Assembly (NCBI RefSeq): GCF_025519785.1
Contig: NZ_JAOPKZ010000001.1
Location: 62,001 to 126,000, forward strand
Reading direction: 5' to 3'
From: Staphylococcus marylandisciuri
GTDB lineage: Bacteria; Bacillota; Bacilli; Staphylococcales; Staphylococcaceae
Length of the DNA: 64,000 bases
Shown: piece by piece, positions 28,227 to 37,346 of the stretch
How positions within the stretch are numbered: the stretch's first letter is position 1
How the letters are laid out: every line of letters begins with the position of its first letter
The notes under the pieces: model-generated
Told to the model about the DNA's origin: nothing
What the model saw: only the letters and a program-made list of their open reading frames with translations
The model's database searches: none
Translations under genes and position numbers: made by a program

Positions 28227-29083
28227 TGATGAAACGGTCTATAACTTTGTGCCTGTCCTTTATCGTCATTATTAGCTTATTAACAGGATGTAGTCGTCAT
28301 AATGAAGAAAGCAAAGCAACTAAAGCACATCCCCGAGAAATAAAGGTTGCTTTATCTGCTGAAGTTAACCCACCTTATTTATACACAGATAAAAACAATC
28401 GCTTTGTCGGTTTAGATATGGATTATTTAAAGCTATTACAGCAGAAATTACCACAGTATAAGTTTAAATATGAGCTCGGAGAAGAAGAATCAAATCTCGT
28501 AGGTATAGGTGCTGGCAAATTCGATATGGGTATTAATTGGTTTTTCAAAACACCCGAACGCGAGAAAAAATTCTTATATCAAGATGAACCATATAGCTAT
28601 GCACTTCCTATGTTAGCCGTGAATAAAAATAATAACGACATACGCGCCTTAAAGGACTTGCCCGGCAAAAAGCTTACGCCCATGGCACCAAGTGGAGGCC
28701 TATTCTCAATATTATCTGAGTATAATAAAACGCACCATCCTCAAGTGCAAATAGATAAGATACAAGAACCTTCTAATGGAGATAATTTAAAAATGGTGGG
28801 TCAAAACCGCCGTGATGCTATGCTGATTAATTGGAACACCTATAAAGCGATCCAAGAACAAATTCATACTAATACGAAGATCGGCGGTATAGTTAAACGA
28901 GAACCCTTACACATTGTATATAATAAGTCAAATCAACAGTTGCACGACGATATTGACCAAGCTACTAAAGAATTAAAAAAAGAAGGCAAATTACAACAAC
29001 TATCACAAAAATATTTCGATCTTAATGTATTTAAAGACGTGAACAGTTTAAATAAAGACAAATCGAGATTGGAGGTGCGATAG
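28226..29083 (+). CDS. Amino acid ABC transporter substrate-binding lipoprotein
   Basis: A type-2 periplasmic-binding-fold lipoprotein of 285 residues. The signal peptide ends in a lipobox SLLTGCS. The ligand region begins VNPPYLYTDKNNRFVGLDMDYLKLL, the usual opening of amino acid receptors (P-P-Y/F, then G-x-D-x-D). It has ISVNW-like GINWFFKTPEREKKF. I start at ATG 28226, which shares a base with the preceding TGA; TTG 28223 and ATG 28229 are alternatives. It delivers the substrate to the two permeases downstream. Cystine or a related sulfur amino acid is an inference from the neighbouring flavoenzyme. Confidence 0.88.
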   Translation: MMKRSITLCLSFIVIISLLTGCSRHNEESKATKAHPREIKVALSAEVNPPYLYTDKNNRFVGLDMDYLKLLQQKLPQYKFKYELGEEESNLVGIGAGKFDMGINWFFKTPEREKKFLYQDEPYSYALPMLAVNKNNNDIRALKDLPGKKLTPMAPSGGLFSILSEYNKTHHPQVQIDKIQEPSNGDNLKMVGQNRRDAMLINWNTYKAIQEQIHTNTKIGGIVKREPLHIVYNKSNQQLHDDIDQATKELKKEGKLQQLSQKYFDLNVFKDVNSLNKDKSRLEVR

Positions 29084-29767
29084 ATGGGAACTACAAACTG
29101 GGTTGAATTATTTAACCAAGTCGTAACACGCTTGCCAATAACGTTGTTTATGATTATTACGGCACTCGTACTGGCATTATTACTAGGGTTAGTTCTAGCT
29201 ATAATTCGCATTAGACAAATCCCTGTATTAGCTAGGTTCGTACGCATCTACCTCTCATTTATTCGCAGTACACCTTTAATCTTACAACTCTTCCTAGTGT
29301 ATTTCGCTTTACCGCAAGCACTATTATTCGTGGGAATAGATATCAATCATCTTAGCCGTCTGTTCTTCGTAATCCTTGCTTTTACATTACATACTGGAGG
29401 ATATTTATCTGAAGTTATGCGCGCGGGATATCTATCTGTGGATTATTCTCAAATTGAAGCCGGCATATCTGTAGGTTTATCATATCCACGGATACTTAAA
29501 GATATCGTCTTACCACAAGCACTTAAAAACAGTTTGCCTAACTTAACGACACAAATTATCGAACTAGTTAAAGATACATCGTTAGCTTTTACTATCGGCT
29601 TAATCGATATGATGGGACAAGTTCAACTTATTATAGGCAACAACTATGGCCTAGGTATGTTACAAGTGTATGTGGTTATCTCACTCATCTATTGGATGAT
29701 AGCGTTAACTATACAAGGCCTATTAACACTCATTGAGCGACGCGCGGACAAGCCTTATCGTGTCTAA
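29084..29767 (+). CDS. Amino acid ABC transporter permease 1
   Basis: A 227-residue HisM/GlnP-family permease with five hydrophobic segments. The FIRSTPLILQLFLVYFALP segment and the EAA loop (EAGISVGLSYPRILKDIVLPQAL) are diagnostic. It begins immediately after the stop of the binding-protein gene, with GGAGGTG inside that gene's end. Likely heterodimerises with the next permease. Confidence 0.9.
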   Translation: MGTTNWVELFNQVVTRLPITLFMIITALVLALLLGLVLAIIRIRQIPVLARFVRIYLSFIRSTPLILQLFLVYFALPQALLFVGIDINHLSRLFFVILAFTLHTGGYLSEVMRAGYLSVDYSQIEAGISVGLSYPRILKDIVLPQALKNSLPNLTTQIIELVKDTSLAFTIGLIDMMGQVQLIIGNNYGLGMLQVYVVISLIYWMIALTIQGLLTLIERRADKPYRV

Positions 29768-29779
29768 GGAGGAAAGTTT

Positions 29780-30475
29780 ATGGATTTTATACTAAAAACG
29801 ATTGTTGAAGTTCTAAAAGGTATACCTAATACCATCTTGATTTCATTCATTGCTATGGCAGTCGGGTTAATTGTTGGTACACTTTTCGCTATCATTCGGC
29901 TCGCCAACATTCCCATCTTGTCACAGTTGATTATCGTCTACAATTCCTTTATACGAAGCACGCCTTTAATCGTGCAATTATTCGTATTGTACTACGGGCT
30001 ACCAACTTGTTTAATGTTTAGCAATGACCATTTCCATACTCATTTCAACCCTGATATGTTTCCGCCGCTCTTCATTGCTTGTATTGGCTTCTCGCTGCAT
30101 GCTATTGCTTATCTGTCAGAGAGCATGAAAGGAGGGTTACAGTCGGTTGATCGTTCGCAGGTTGAGGCAGCAACTACTGTAGGATTATCAACTTTGGACA
30201 CATATAGAAGGATCATCATACCACAAGCTTTTGGCTACGCCCTACCTAACATTGAGAACCAATTTATAATGTTGATTAAAGGTACCTCCTTAGCATTCGC
30301 GGTTCAAGTAACAGAAATAATGTCAGTTAGTCATGTGATCGCTAACGAAGGCTATCGCTTTGTTCCAGTTTATACTGTAGCTGCTATTTTTTATTGGTTA
30401 CTCGCTATCATTATCGAATACATTTTTCACAAATTCGAATATAAGACAACACGTCATTTAAGTACAAATCAGTAA
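29780..30475 (+). CDS. Amino acid ABC transporter permease 2
   Basis: A 231-residue permease of the same family as its neighbour, with FIRSTPLIVQLFVLYYGLP and the EAA loop VEAATTVGLSTLDTYRRIIIPQA. Twelve bases separate it from permease 1, with an AAGGAGG site. The two permeases are clearly related and probably arose by duplication. It ends the operon, and a strong hairpin follows 55 bases downstream. Confidence 0.9.
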   Translation: MDFILKTIVEVLKGIPNTILISFIAMAVGLIVGTLFAIIRLANIPILSQLIIVYNSFIRSTPLIVQLFVLYYGLPTCLMFSNDHFHTHFNPDMFPPLFIACIGFSLHAIAYLSESMKGGLQSVDRSQVEAATTVGLSTLDTYRRIIIPQAFGYALPNIENQFIMLIKGTSLAFAVQVTEIMSVSHVIANEGYRFVPVYTVAAIFYWLLAIIIEYIFHKFEYKTTRHLSTNQ

Positions 30476-30530
30476 CAACAGATATATGGCATAATGAAGT
30501 GAATATAAACTTTATTACCTCACTAAAAAA

Positions 30531-30588
30531 GACTGACTGAACTGTGGTTGCGGCGACATAGCGCCTTAGTCTTACAGTTCAGTCAGTT
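30531..30588. terminator. Terminator after the amino acid ABC operon
   Basis: ACTGACTGAACTGT and ACAGTTCAGTCAGT are perfect 14-base inverted repeats, with an inner GGCG/CGCC stem. A-run before and T-rich after on the opposite strand allow use from both sides (the SarR-like gene converges). Confidence 0.85.
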
Positions 30589-30644
30589 CTTCTGTATTGA
30601 TACAATTACTCTAGTGACCCATCCTTAAAAAAAATATATCAGTA

Positions 30645-30995
30645 TTAATTAATAATCTTTTTTAAATCCTGAAGTAGTTTACGAACATGCTCACGTTGCT
30701 CGTCTGTAATTTCTACATAAATTTGTCGTTGATCGATCAAACTTCGTTTCTTATCTAAATAACCTTTATCTTTGAGCTTTTGAATAGCTTTACTTAAAAA
30801 ATAAGGCTTCAGAGATGAACGTTCTGCTAGTTTCCTCACAGGTATAGTATTTTCTTTTAATTTATATACGTGGTATAGAATAGTTAATTCTTCATATGAC
30901 AGCTGATATGATTTTTTAAGCTCTCGATAAAAATCCTTTAGCTTCGGAGCGAGTAAGATCATATCTTCAACTTTAAACGTGTCCTCTTTAATCAT
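30645..30995 (-). CDS. sarR: SarA-family (SarR-like) winged-helix regulator
   Basis: A 116-residue single-domain regulator of the SarA/MarR group specific to staphylococci, matching SarR in length (about 115). The DNA-binding part reads IPVRKLAERSSLKPYFLSKAIQKLKDKGYLDKKRS, with KPY-L-KA-QKLKD conserved as I recall it in SarR, and the wing RSLIDQRQIYVEIT has the D-x-R motif. In S. aureus SarR binds the sarA and agr promoters and influences virulence genes. ATG 30995 has AGGAGG nine bases upstream; a further upstream ATG has no ribosome site. The assignment to SarR over other small Sar proteins rests on the KPY segment and on remembered gene order. Confidence 0.78.
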   Translation of the reverse strand: MIKEDTFKVEDMILLAPKLKDFYRELKKSYQLSYEELTILYHVYKLKENTIPVRKLAERSSLKPYFLSKAIQKLKDKGYLDKKRSLIDQRQIYVEITDEQREHVRKLLQDLKKIIN

Positions 30996-31226
30996 AGTTA
31001 TCCTCCTGATAGTCCAGTCTGGTTGTTTTAAGTTAATTATAAACACTTATACAAATAATTCAACAATATTTTCATTAATTTCGCAAAATTTATTCTTATC
31101 AGAAATTTGACCTTCTTATTTAATTTCTACTATTTATTAACATAACTTCATAGTTTTTCGTTTTACTCAATGAATGCGTGCTGTCATACAGACAATACTA
31201 TACTTTTCTCTACTCAGTTCAAAAAA

Positions 31227-31292
31227 AGCCAGCACTTAGCCTGACGCCTAGAAAGCAAAGTTCTCTAGCGACCGTAACAATAAGTGCTGACT
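31227..31292 (-). terminator. Second repeat family, copy 2: terminator of the DoxX-like gene
   Basis: On the minus strand the stem AGTCAGCACTTA / TAAGTGCTGGCT is followed by seven T residues, about 100 bases after the DoxX-like stop. Same repeat family as 25798 and 56485. Confidence 0.8.
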
Positions 31293-31398
31293 AAAATAGT
31301 GTAGATATATATTTGAAAGGTGTTGAATGAAAGCGAGGTTGAGTACTTCAACCTAGGTCCCGCTTCATTGCACATTATTTAACTCATTTAGCTACTAC

Positions 31399-31761
31399 TT
31401 ACTTATCCTTTTTACAATTGAGAGTATCTAAGAAGCTTAATATCGCTAAGCCACTTAAATCCATTGCATGTTTCGCCCCTTCTTTTCCATGCCCAGCTTG
31501 AAAATGCTTCAATATTGCTCCACTGAGCACTCCTACAGTGATAAGAGATGCGATGCGTGAAAGTGTTTTGCTAGCAAAGCTTACCGCAAACAATACTGAA
31601 CTCAATGCTTCAGCGGCGCCAACCACGGGCACTAGTTTAGCAGGAAGACCGAATTCATTTTCAAATGAATCTTTCATTTCTTGCTTACCTTTAAGCTTAG
31701 GTTGAGATGCATTAAATAGCTCTTTAGCGAGTTTCAAGTTAGTAATATAACGTAAAATCAT
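31399..31761 (-). CDS. DoxX-like small membrane protein
   Basis: A 120-residue protein with a short amphipathic N-terminus and hydrophobic segments (about residues 44-62, 66-84 and 98-112). PVVGAAEALSSVLFA and the following helices resemble the DoxX-like family of four-helix membrane proteins, seen in many bacteria and sometimes linked to redox stress. Function is unknown. ATG 31761 follows AAGGAG. It stands alone between the SarR-like regulator and ssaA, with its own terminator. Confidence 0.65.
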   Translation of the reverse strand: MILRYITNLKLAKELFNASQPKLKGKQEMKDSFENEFGLPAKLVPVVGAAEALSSVLFAVSFASKTLSRIASLITVGVLSGAILKHFQAGHGKEGAKHAMDLSGLAILSFLDTLNCKKDK

Positions 31762-31939
31762 CTTACATACGCTCCTTAATAATTATCTTCAAAATACTAG
31801 CTATAGTTAATTATACCCGTTTTTCTAGCATTTTAATAATATTTCATATTTTTAGATGCTGGACATCTCTTATTGGTGTATGACCCTAACTACGACTGAA
31901 AACAAGACTTTCATTTGAGTGCCTCTTAATTCCTAACCA

Positions 31940-32107
31940 AGTTTGAGACACAATTACCCTACTCGTTGCAACCTCAATATAATGACACTTTGAGCAGTAC
32001 AAAGCTTAATACCTCAATCATACTAAGAAGTTTCTGTCGACAATCCTGCTATTGGGACGCCGTTATTCGGTTTTCGTGAGCACAACAACTTTATGTCTCA
32101 ACCTCTC
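31940..32107. repeat. Inverted copy of the long-stem modular repeat
   Basis: Reverse-oriented relative of the 25903 element: it ends TTTATGTCTCAACCTCT and contains TTTCTGTCGACAATCCTGC and GGGACGCCGTTA. The 5' arm is degenerate (AGTTTGAGACACA). Confidence 0.6.
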
Positions 32108-32234
32108 GCGATCAATACGTTTGCTGTTTTAAAGTTAAATAACCCTATACCTTCCTACCTAGAAACAATTTATTGCTAACAATAGTCATCACATACTAAA
32201 TAAACGATGGAGCGTAATAAAGTTTAACTATTTT

Positions 32235-32251
32235 TGTTACAAGTGTGTAAC
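32235..32251 (+). promoter_or_regulatory. WalR box upstream of ssaA
   Basis: TGTTAC-AAGTG-TGTAAC is a perfect match to the WalR direct repeat TGTWAH-N5-TGTWAH. It lies about 295 bases before the ssaA start, farther than usual, but no other gene intervenes. Confidence 0.75.
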
Positions 32252-32357
32252 AAAAGAATAGGGTTACGCGCCTCCTACCACAGTAACTATAAGTGTTCTC
32301 TGGGCTTTTTTGAACACCACCTACTATTACACGAATGCACAACTTTATTAGAGGTAA

Positions 32358-32374
32358 ATTACAAATTTGTAACA
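32358..32374 (-). promoter_or_regulatory. Second WalR box upstream of ssaA (opposite strand)
   Basis: On the minus strand TGTTAC-AAATT-TGTAAT matches TGTWAH-N5-TGTWAH exactly. Together with the box at 32235 it supports control of ssaA by the essential WalKR system. Confidence 0.7.
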
Positions 32375-32545
32375 ATGCACACTAAACACATTTTTTCTGG
32401 TAAAGTTAAACGCGTCAAAATAAACAATTTAGGACTACGATTTACGGAATTGATTAGCAAGGTCACCAGTCAGTAGGTGAAACTTTGCCATCAATTTAAT
32501 TTCACATAAACAATACTTATTGGAATATTAGGAGGATATTTTAAA

Positions 32546-33304
32546 ATGAAAAAAATCGCTACAGCTACAATCGCTACTGCAGGTATTGCTACTTTCGCAT
32601 TTGCACATAACGATGCACATGCTGCCGAAGAAAATCACAGTGGATATAATCCTAACGATCCAACTTCTTATGAGTACACATATTGGATTGATGCACAAGG
32701 TAATTACCACTACACTTGGAAAGGAAACTGGAGTCCAGACCGAGCTAATCAATATCAAAACGTAAATTATTCAAACTATAATAATTACACTCCAGCTCGT
32801 TATAATTACTACAATACATCTCGTTATAATAATTACAATGCTCAACCGCACTATGTGAATTACAATACAACAGGTGGACGTGGCGCAGCACCAACAGCTT
32901 CTACTTCTAGCCACAACGTACACGTAACATCAACTCCAGCTCCATCATACTCTGCAAATTCTATAGCACGTACTTCAGGTTCTTCACGTAACCTCTACAC
33001 ATCAGGTCAATGTACGTATTATGTATTCGATCGTGTCGGAGGTAAGATCGGTTCTACTTGGGGTAATGCAAATAACTGGGCTAATGCTGCCGCTGCATCA
33101 GGATACACAGTTAATAACAGACCAGCAGCTGGAGCTATCTTACAATCATCTGCTGGAGCATATGGCCACGTAGCTTATGTTGAAAGCGTAAATAGCAATG
33201 GTTCTATCCGAGTATCTGAAATGAACTACGGACACGGAGCTGGTGTCGTTACTTCACGTACGATTTCAGCTAGCCAAGCAGCAAGCTACAATTACATTCA
33301 TTAA
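32546..33304 (+). CDS. ssaA: Staphylococcal secretory antigen SsaA (CHAP amidase)
   Basis: A secreted 252-residue protein. The signal peptide ([20 protein letters not shown]) is cleaved after AHA near residue 27. A Tyr/Asn-rich region (about residues 60-115, many YNNY-like repeats) and a Ser/Thr linker lead to a C-terminal CHAP domain (about residues 145-252). The catalytic cysteine is in GQCTYYVF and the histidine in [10 protein letters not shown], followed by SEMNYG. CHAP enzymes cut peptide stems or bridges of peptidoglycan. ATG follows AGGAGG. Two WalR boxes upstream fit growth-linked control, and a paralogue lies 4 kb downstream. Confidence 0.94.
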   Translation: MKKIATATIATAGIATFAFAHNDAHAAEENHSGYNPNDPTSYEYTYWIDAQGNYHYTWKGNWSPDRANQYQNVNYSNYNNYTPARYNYYNTSRYNNYNAQPHYVNYNTTGGRGAAPTASTSSHNVHVTSTPAPSYSANSIARTSGSSRNLYTSGQCTYYVFDRVGGKIGSTWGNANNWANAAAASGYTVNNRPAAGAILQSSAGAYGHVAYVESVNSNGSIRVSEMNYGHGAGVVTSRTISASQAASYNYIH

Positions 33305-33365
33305 TCATCATTGGTAGCTTAAAAGTAAGATGTAAGTCTATCACAGCATCTTAAATATCCCTTCA

Positions 33366-33406
33366 GGGAGGAGATATCGAAATTATTGAGATTTCTGTCT
33401 CTTCCC
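33366..33406 (+). terminator. ssaA terminator
   Basis: GGGAGGAGA..CGAAAT pairs with AGATTTC..TCTCTTCCC, then CTCTTTTCT. The arm sequences are a diverged version of the GGGACAGAAATC repeat module. Confidence 0.75.
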
Positions 33407-33474
33407 TCTTTTCTATGTTCTTCCCTATTTCATTTTCATTCCGCTTAAACATATGCCTTTGATCTTTCATCTCA

Positions 33475-33647
33475 TAAAAAAAACAGCTTTGCATTGTTCA
33501 ATCGCTACAAAAAAACAATACAAAACTGTAATCATAGATAATAGAAGGATATTTTAATAAAATTATCTATTCTGACGAAAGATAATCTCCTCTCCGCATA
33601 TAGTAATACCGCTACAAATATTACTATGTATATCGATCATCTCGTCT
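33475..33647 (-). ncRNA. Putative small RNA, minus strand, downstream of nhaC
   Basis: A promoter-to-terminator unit with no long reading frame. On the minus strand TTGTTT (33678-33683) and TAATAT (33654-33659) make a -35/-10 pair with 18-base spacing; the same region also reads GTTTAA-N13-GGATAA, close to a sigma-B promoter. The transcript would contain a TAGTAATA/TATTACTA hairpin, an exposed GCGGAGAGGAG and a final ACAG(C/T)TTTG stem followed by eight T residues (33475-33529). A 25-codon frame (33563-33640, starting MIDIHSNIC) lies inside but has no clear ribosome site. I do not recognise the RNA. Confidence 0.5.
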
Positions 33648-33900
33648 ACTCTTATATTATCCTCTTATTATAACTTTAAACAAAATTACTGGTTTAAATT
33701 TTAGATTTTTTCACCATTTAATTTGTTAGAGCAACTATATAATCCCAAATATTGACCTTGAATTAATTTTAGTATTTTAAACTAACGAGAGAAAGGTAGA
33801 CTAAACTATGATACTTCCCCTAGTGCAATTCAGTAACAAATTAAATTTTATTTTATGGCCAGTATTATTTACTCGTCCGAGCTCTCACAACTCACGAGGA

Positions 33901-33995
33901 GCGAAACAGAGACCTCATAAATAAAATAGAGACTATGTTGTTTCGCCCCCGCTAACTCATTGATGTGCCTTTCTAAATTAGATTCAATGAGTTAG
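33901..33995. terminator. Two inverted repeats after nhaC
   Basis: CTAACTCATTGA (33952-33963) and TCAATGAGTTAG (33984-33995) are perfect 12-base arms, 29 bases after the nhaC stop. A second pair, GCGAAACA (33901) and TGTTTCGC (33939-33946), is a diverged copy of the intergenic repeat. Both probably contribute to termination. Confidence 0.65.
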
Positions 33996-34023
33996 AACTT
34001 GCTATCTGTCTGTTATAAATCAA

Positions 34024-35442
34024 TTAAATATCATTATTGGCTGATGCCTCTTCATTATCTTTGGCTTTTTTAATACCTATACCAGTAAATCCATAGATAA
34101 GTGCAAAGACAACACATAAGTAACAAGGAACGGTCCAGATGAAGAATTGGTCAAATGACACGCCGAGTTGCTTAGCATAGTAAATACCAGAAGTTCCCCA
34201 CGGGATGAGTGGAATAATCATTGTACCTGAATCTTCTAAAGTACGAGATAAATTCGTGCGGTCTAAATTCATCTTATTATACATATCCATCATTAGCACG
34301 CCGACCATAATGATCACTACAGATGCTACACCGGCTGCTAGCACCATCATCAAACCACCGATAACTGTGGCTAAGATGAGCTGCCCCACTGAGTTAATAT
34401 TACTAGAAATCTTGTTTAATATGACCTCTAAACAACCAGAACGTTCAACTATACCAGCAAAAGCATAACCACAAAATATAGTTACAATAATTTCGGTCAT
34501 ACTCATCATTCCGCCCTGTTCAATTAGGGTTGCAACCTTACTTGAAACGTGACCGCTACCTTGAACCATACCTTGTTTAAAGCCATCAAAGGTAGCTTTA
34601 AAACCGTCAACGACATTAAACCCATTGTTTGCCCATCCAGTAATAATTGCACTTAAACTTGAAATAAGCATAGCCGGCACGGTATTAAATTTACATAACA
34701 GGCATACGATAATGACAATGGCTGGTATCCACGTAAAGAAGTTAATGTTATAAATATTTGATAGTTGATCTAACATATGATTGACTTCTCCAGTTTTAGC
34801 CTTACCACCAAATTGGCGGCCAGCAATAAACCATACGATGAGACCGATGATTGAAGCGGGCACAGTTGTCCATACCATCGCTCTGATATGTGCAAATATG
34901 TTCACTTTGGTTACTAATGCCGCAAGATTAGTTGTATCAGATAAGGGAGACATCTTATCTCCAAACACCGCTCCTGCTATAATTGCACCTGCAGTCATCC
35001 CTTCATTGATCCCTAGCTGATGTGCTATTGCCATAAGAGCTATACCGCCCGTTGATGCTGATCCCCACGCTGTACCAGTCGCCACTGAAGTAATAGCGCA
35101 GATAATAAAGGCAGAAACTAAGAAATAATTAGGATTAAGAAATTCAAGTCCATAATATATTAACGCAGGTACAGTACCTGAGAACATCCAGCTTCCAACT
35201 ATAATACCTACTGATAGAATGATGAATATCGCAGGCATAGCAGTAGCGAGCCTCTTCGTTATCCCTTCTTCTAAATCTTGCCACTTTAACCCCACGCGTT
35301 TAGCTATAAATACTGCATACGCAGAAGACAAGATGAGCAAAGCTTGTATAGGTATTCCAAATCCTACAAAACCTACAATAACTATGATGACCATGACTAT
35401 AATAGTAGATAAAGCCTCGAATAGTGTTGGTTGTCTCGTCAT
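34024..35442 (-). CDS. NhaC-family Na+/H+ (or metabolite) antiporter
   Basis: A membrane antiporter of about 472 residues with roughly 11-12 helices. The motif GDKMSPLSDTTNLAA, the shared NhaC core, is present near residue 165, with ATGTAWGSASTGGIALMAIA before it. NhaC members swap sodium for protons, and some (MleN type) swap organic acids. I use ATG 35442 with GGGGG six bases upstream; ATG 35448 overlaps that site. It lies 22 bases downstream of an opine-dehydrogenase-like gene, so the pair is an operon. That pairing hints that the cargo may be a metabolite made or used by that enzyme. Confidence 0.88.
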   Translation of the reverse strand: MTRQPTLFEALSTIIVMVIIVIVGFVGFGIPIQALLILSSAYAVFIAKRVGLKWQDLEEGITKRLATAMPAIFIILSVGIIVGSWMFSGTVPALIYYGLEFLNPNYFLVSAFIICAITSVATGTAWGSASTGGIALMAIAHQLGINEGMTAGAIIAGAVFGDKMSPLSDTTNLAALVTKVNIFAHIRAMVWTTVPASIIGLIVWFIAGRQFGGKAKTGEVNHMLDQLSNIYNINFFTWIPAIVIIVCLLCKFNTVPAMLISSLSAIITGWANNGFNVVDGFKATFDGFKQGMVQGSGHVSSKVATLIEQGGMMSMTEIIVTIFCGYAFAGIVERSGCLEVILNKISSNINSVGQLILATVIGGLMMVLAAGVASVVIIMVGVLMMDMYNKMNLDRTNLSRTLEDSGTMIIPLIPWGTSGIYYAKQLGVSFDQFFIWTVPCYLCVVFALIYGFTGIGIKKAKDNEEASANNDI

Positions 35443-35464
35443 ACGCATCCCCCTAACTTATAAT

Positions 35465-36535
35465 TTAATCCAACCCAAGTTTATCTAATCCAAGTTCTTC
35501 TACAGTTAATCCTTCTTCAAAGAAGTCCCTTTCAAGTATTGTCGACGCTATCACAATGATGGCATCAATGTTCGGTGTAGCCACCCCTATTTCTCGACCT
35601 AAACTTGACCAAAGCACCAAACCGTAGGCAATATCTTCAGTCAAATAACGATTTTTAACTTTATTAGGCCCAGGTATTTGAGAGAATACTGGACTATTGT
35701 TAAAGAGTCGATTCAAAGGTTCATCTTCATATTGGCGTTCAAGGTAACCTCTTTCAATTCGCGCCTCTTTAGCTGTAGAAAGTTCAAACCCTAACTTACG
35801 ACCTAAAGATAAACGTTCTAATTCTACCTCATGCAGTAATCTAACGGTGTGCTTAGTTATCCCTTCAGCATAAAGTGAGAACTCATCAGCATAATCGATA
35901 CGACCTACATTCAATAAAGTAGGCCCCGGATGAACTTCTGGGTTACCATTCTCTAAATTCGTCTTCATTAAACTCTCTTCTTTAACGATGTATGGATATA
36001 GCGATTCTATAATATCGAAGCTTTCACTGAGATATTCTTTTTCGTATGTTGAAAAGTGAACCTTGCGAACATTTAGTGAAAGATCTACGCGTGCTTGTTC
36101 AAAGTTAACTCGGGTTCCATATGTTAAGGTATTTGCTTCAGCAAAGCGTGGTTCTGTTTGTATATGCATATCTTCTAATACATTCATAAAGCGAATAGAA
36201 CCCATAGCTGCCGCCATATTAAAGAATATGAGTTGCTCGTCTTTAATAAACGGCGCCATCGTATAGGCGTACGTTTCTATAAAGGATGAAGGGATGATAA
36301 CTTGAATTACTTCAGCCCCATCGAGTACGTATTCCATATCGTCACTAATATCTGTAAATTCGACAAAGCTTTCATTACCTTCATTATTGAAAGTGAACCC
36401 TCCATCTTTAAGAGCCTTGTCAAATTTATGTATTGATTGATTTCGGCAATACAATCTTACTTGATGACCTTTCGTATACATGTCTAATGCTGCAGTTACT
36501 GCCCCATTACCGGAGCCTATTATTGCAATATTCAT
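35465..36535 (-). CDS. NAD/NADP octopine/nopaline dehydrogenase-family protein
   Basis: A 356-residue enzyme with an N-terminal Rossmann domain opening NIAIIGSGNGAVTAALDMYTKG and a C-terminal helical dehydrogenase domain. The conserved NPEVHPGPTLLNVGRIDY segment carries the histidine typical of the opine dehydrogenase family (H near residue 214). These enzymes reductively join an amino acid to a 2-oxo acid, or reverse this. The staphylopine enzyme CntM has the same fold, but no cntKL partners are here. First gene of a pair with the antiporter. Substrate is unknown; family confidence is high. Confidence 0.85.
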   Translation of the reverse strand: MNIAIIGSGNGAVTAALDMYTKGHQVRLYCRNQSIHKFDKALKDGGFTFNNEGNESFVEFTDISDDMEYVLDGAEVIQVIIPSSFIETYAYTMAPFIKDEQLIFFNMAAAMGSIRFMNVLEDMHIQTEPRFAEANTLTYGTRVNFEQARVDLSLNVRKVHFSTYEKEYLSESFDIIESLYPYIVKEESLMKTNLENGNPEVHPGPTLLNVGRIDYADEFSLYAEGITKHTVRLLHEVELERLSLGRKLGFELSTAKEARIERGYLERQYEDEPLNRLFNNSPVFSQIPGPNKVKNRYLTEDIAYGLVLWSSLGREIGVATPNIDAIIVIASTILERDFFEEGLTVEELGLDKLGLD

Positions 36536-37346
36536 ATATATCCCTTCTTTCTTAACTTTAGCTTTAAGAGCGTAACACTATAGTTATATACCTTAATAAC
36601 AATGAGTTAAACGCCACAATATTTTTAACACCCTCCTATTATGGCGTATCTATGACATCATTGATAAGTAGTATCGCAGGCGTTTTAATAGAGGTGTCTA
36701 TTGACTAGTAACGAGCTAGAGCACACGACAGAGGTGTTATTTGAAATTTTTCTAAGAGAGAAACAAGCTCTTCTATGAATTCGAATTAAGTGATACAAGG
36801 GGTATTTTAACAACTAACCTCACTGAACGTAAGAGCAAGTAGTTAGTTCATCTTTGCAATAATTTATACATTACTTGATTGAATTTCGATATAGTTATAG
36901 TAATAAAATCGCTCCCTCTGAAAATACTATACTCATCCATTAATGATCATTCGTCATCGCTTCGAGCTCTTTAGATAATACAAGGATAGGCTATTCATGT
37001 TACTTAACTTTACCTGTTATCCCATAGAACTACGCCTCAAATTTCACTGTTCACTCTAGAGAAACTGAATAATAAATTTTTAGATATATTACAACGGCTG
37101 TGACAATTTAATACTTCCTTCATTATTTCTAAGTTCTCAAACAATCTACATAGACACGCATAGAAAGTATTTATCCCTCCTGTCTTTTTAATATATGGTA
37201 TTACAACGAGCTACAAAAACTTTTTAATTCGATAACAAAGTTGTAATAATCCACACAACTGGCTAACTTTCTGATATTGTGTGACCTGGTTTGATGAGAG
37301 ATACATATCGCTACATATATTAAATAGATTACAGGAGGATATTTAT
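36536..37346. other. Long AT-rich intergenic region
   Basis: About 810 bases with no convincing gene, between the dehydrogenase start and the second CHAP gene. Near 37200 there are TGTAAT-like half sites of the WalR type, but the spacing is off by one from the consensus. The AGGAGG of the CHAP gene is at 37333. I see nothing else assignable. Confidence 0.5.

Noticed and set aside
37200..37260. WalR box upstream of the second CHAP gene
   Set aside because: TGTAGC and TGTAAT half sites are present, but the spacing and fifth base do not match TGTWAH-N5-TGTWAH.
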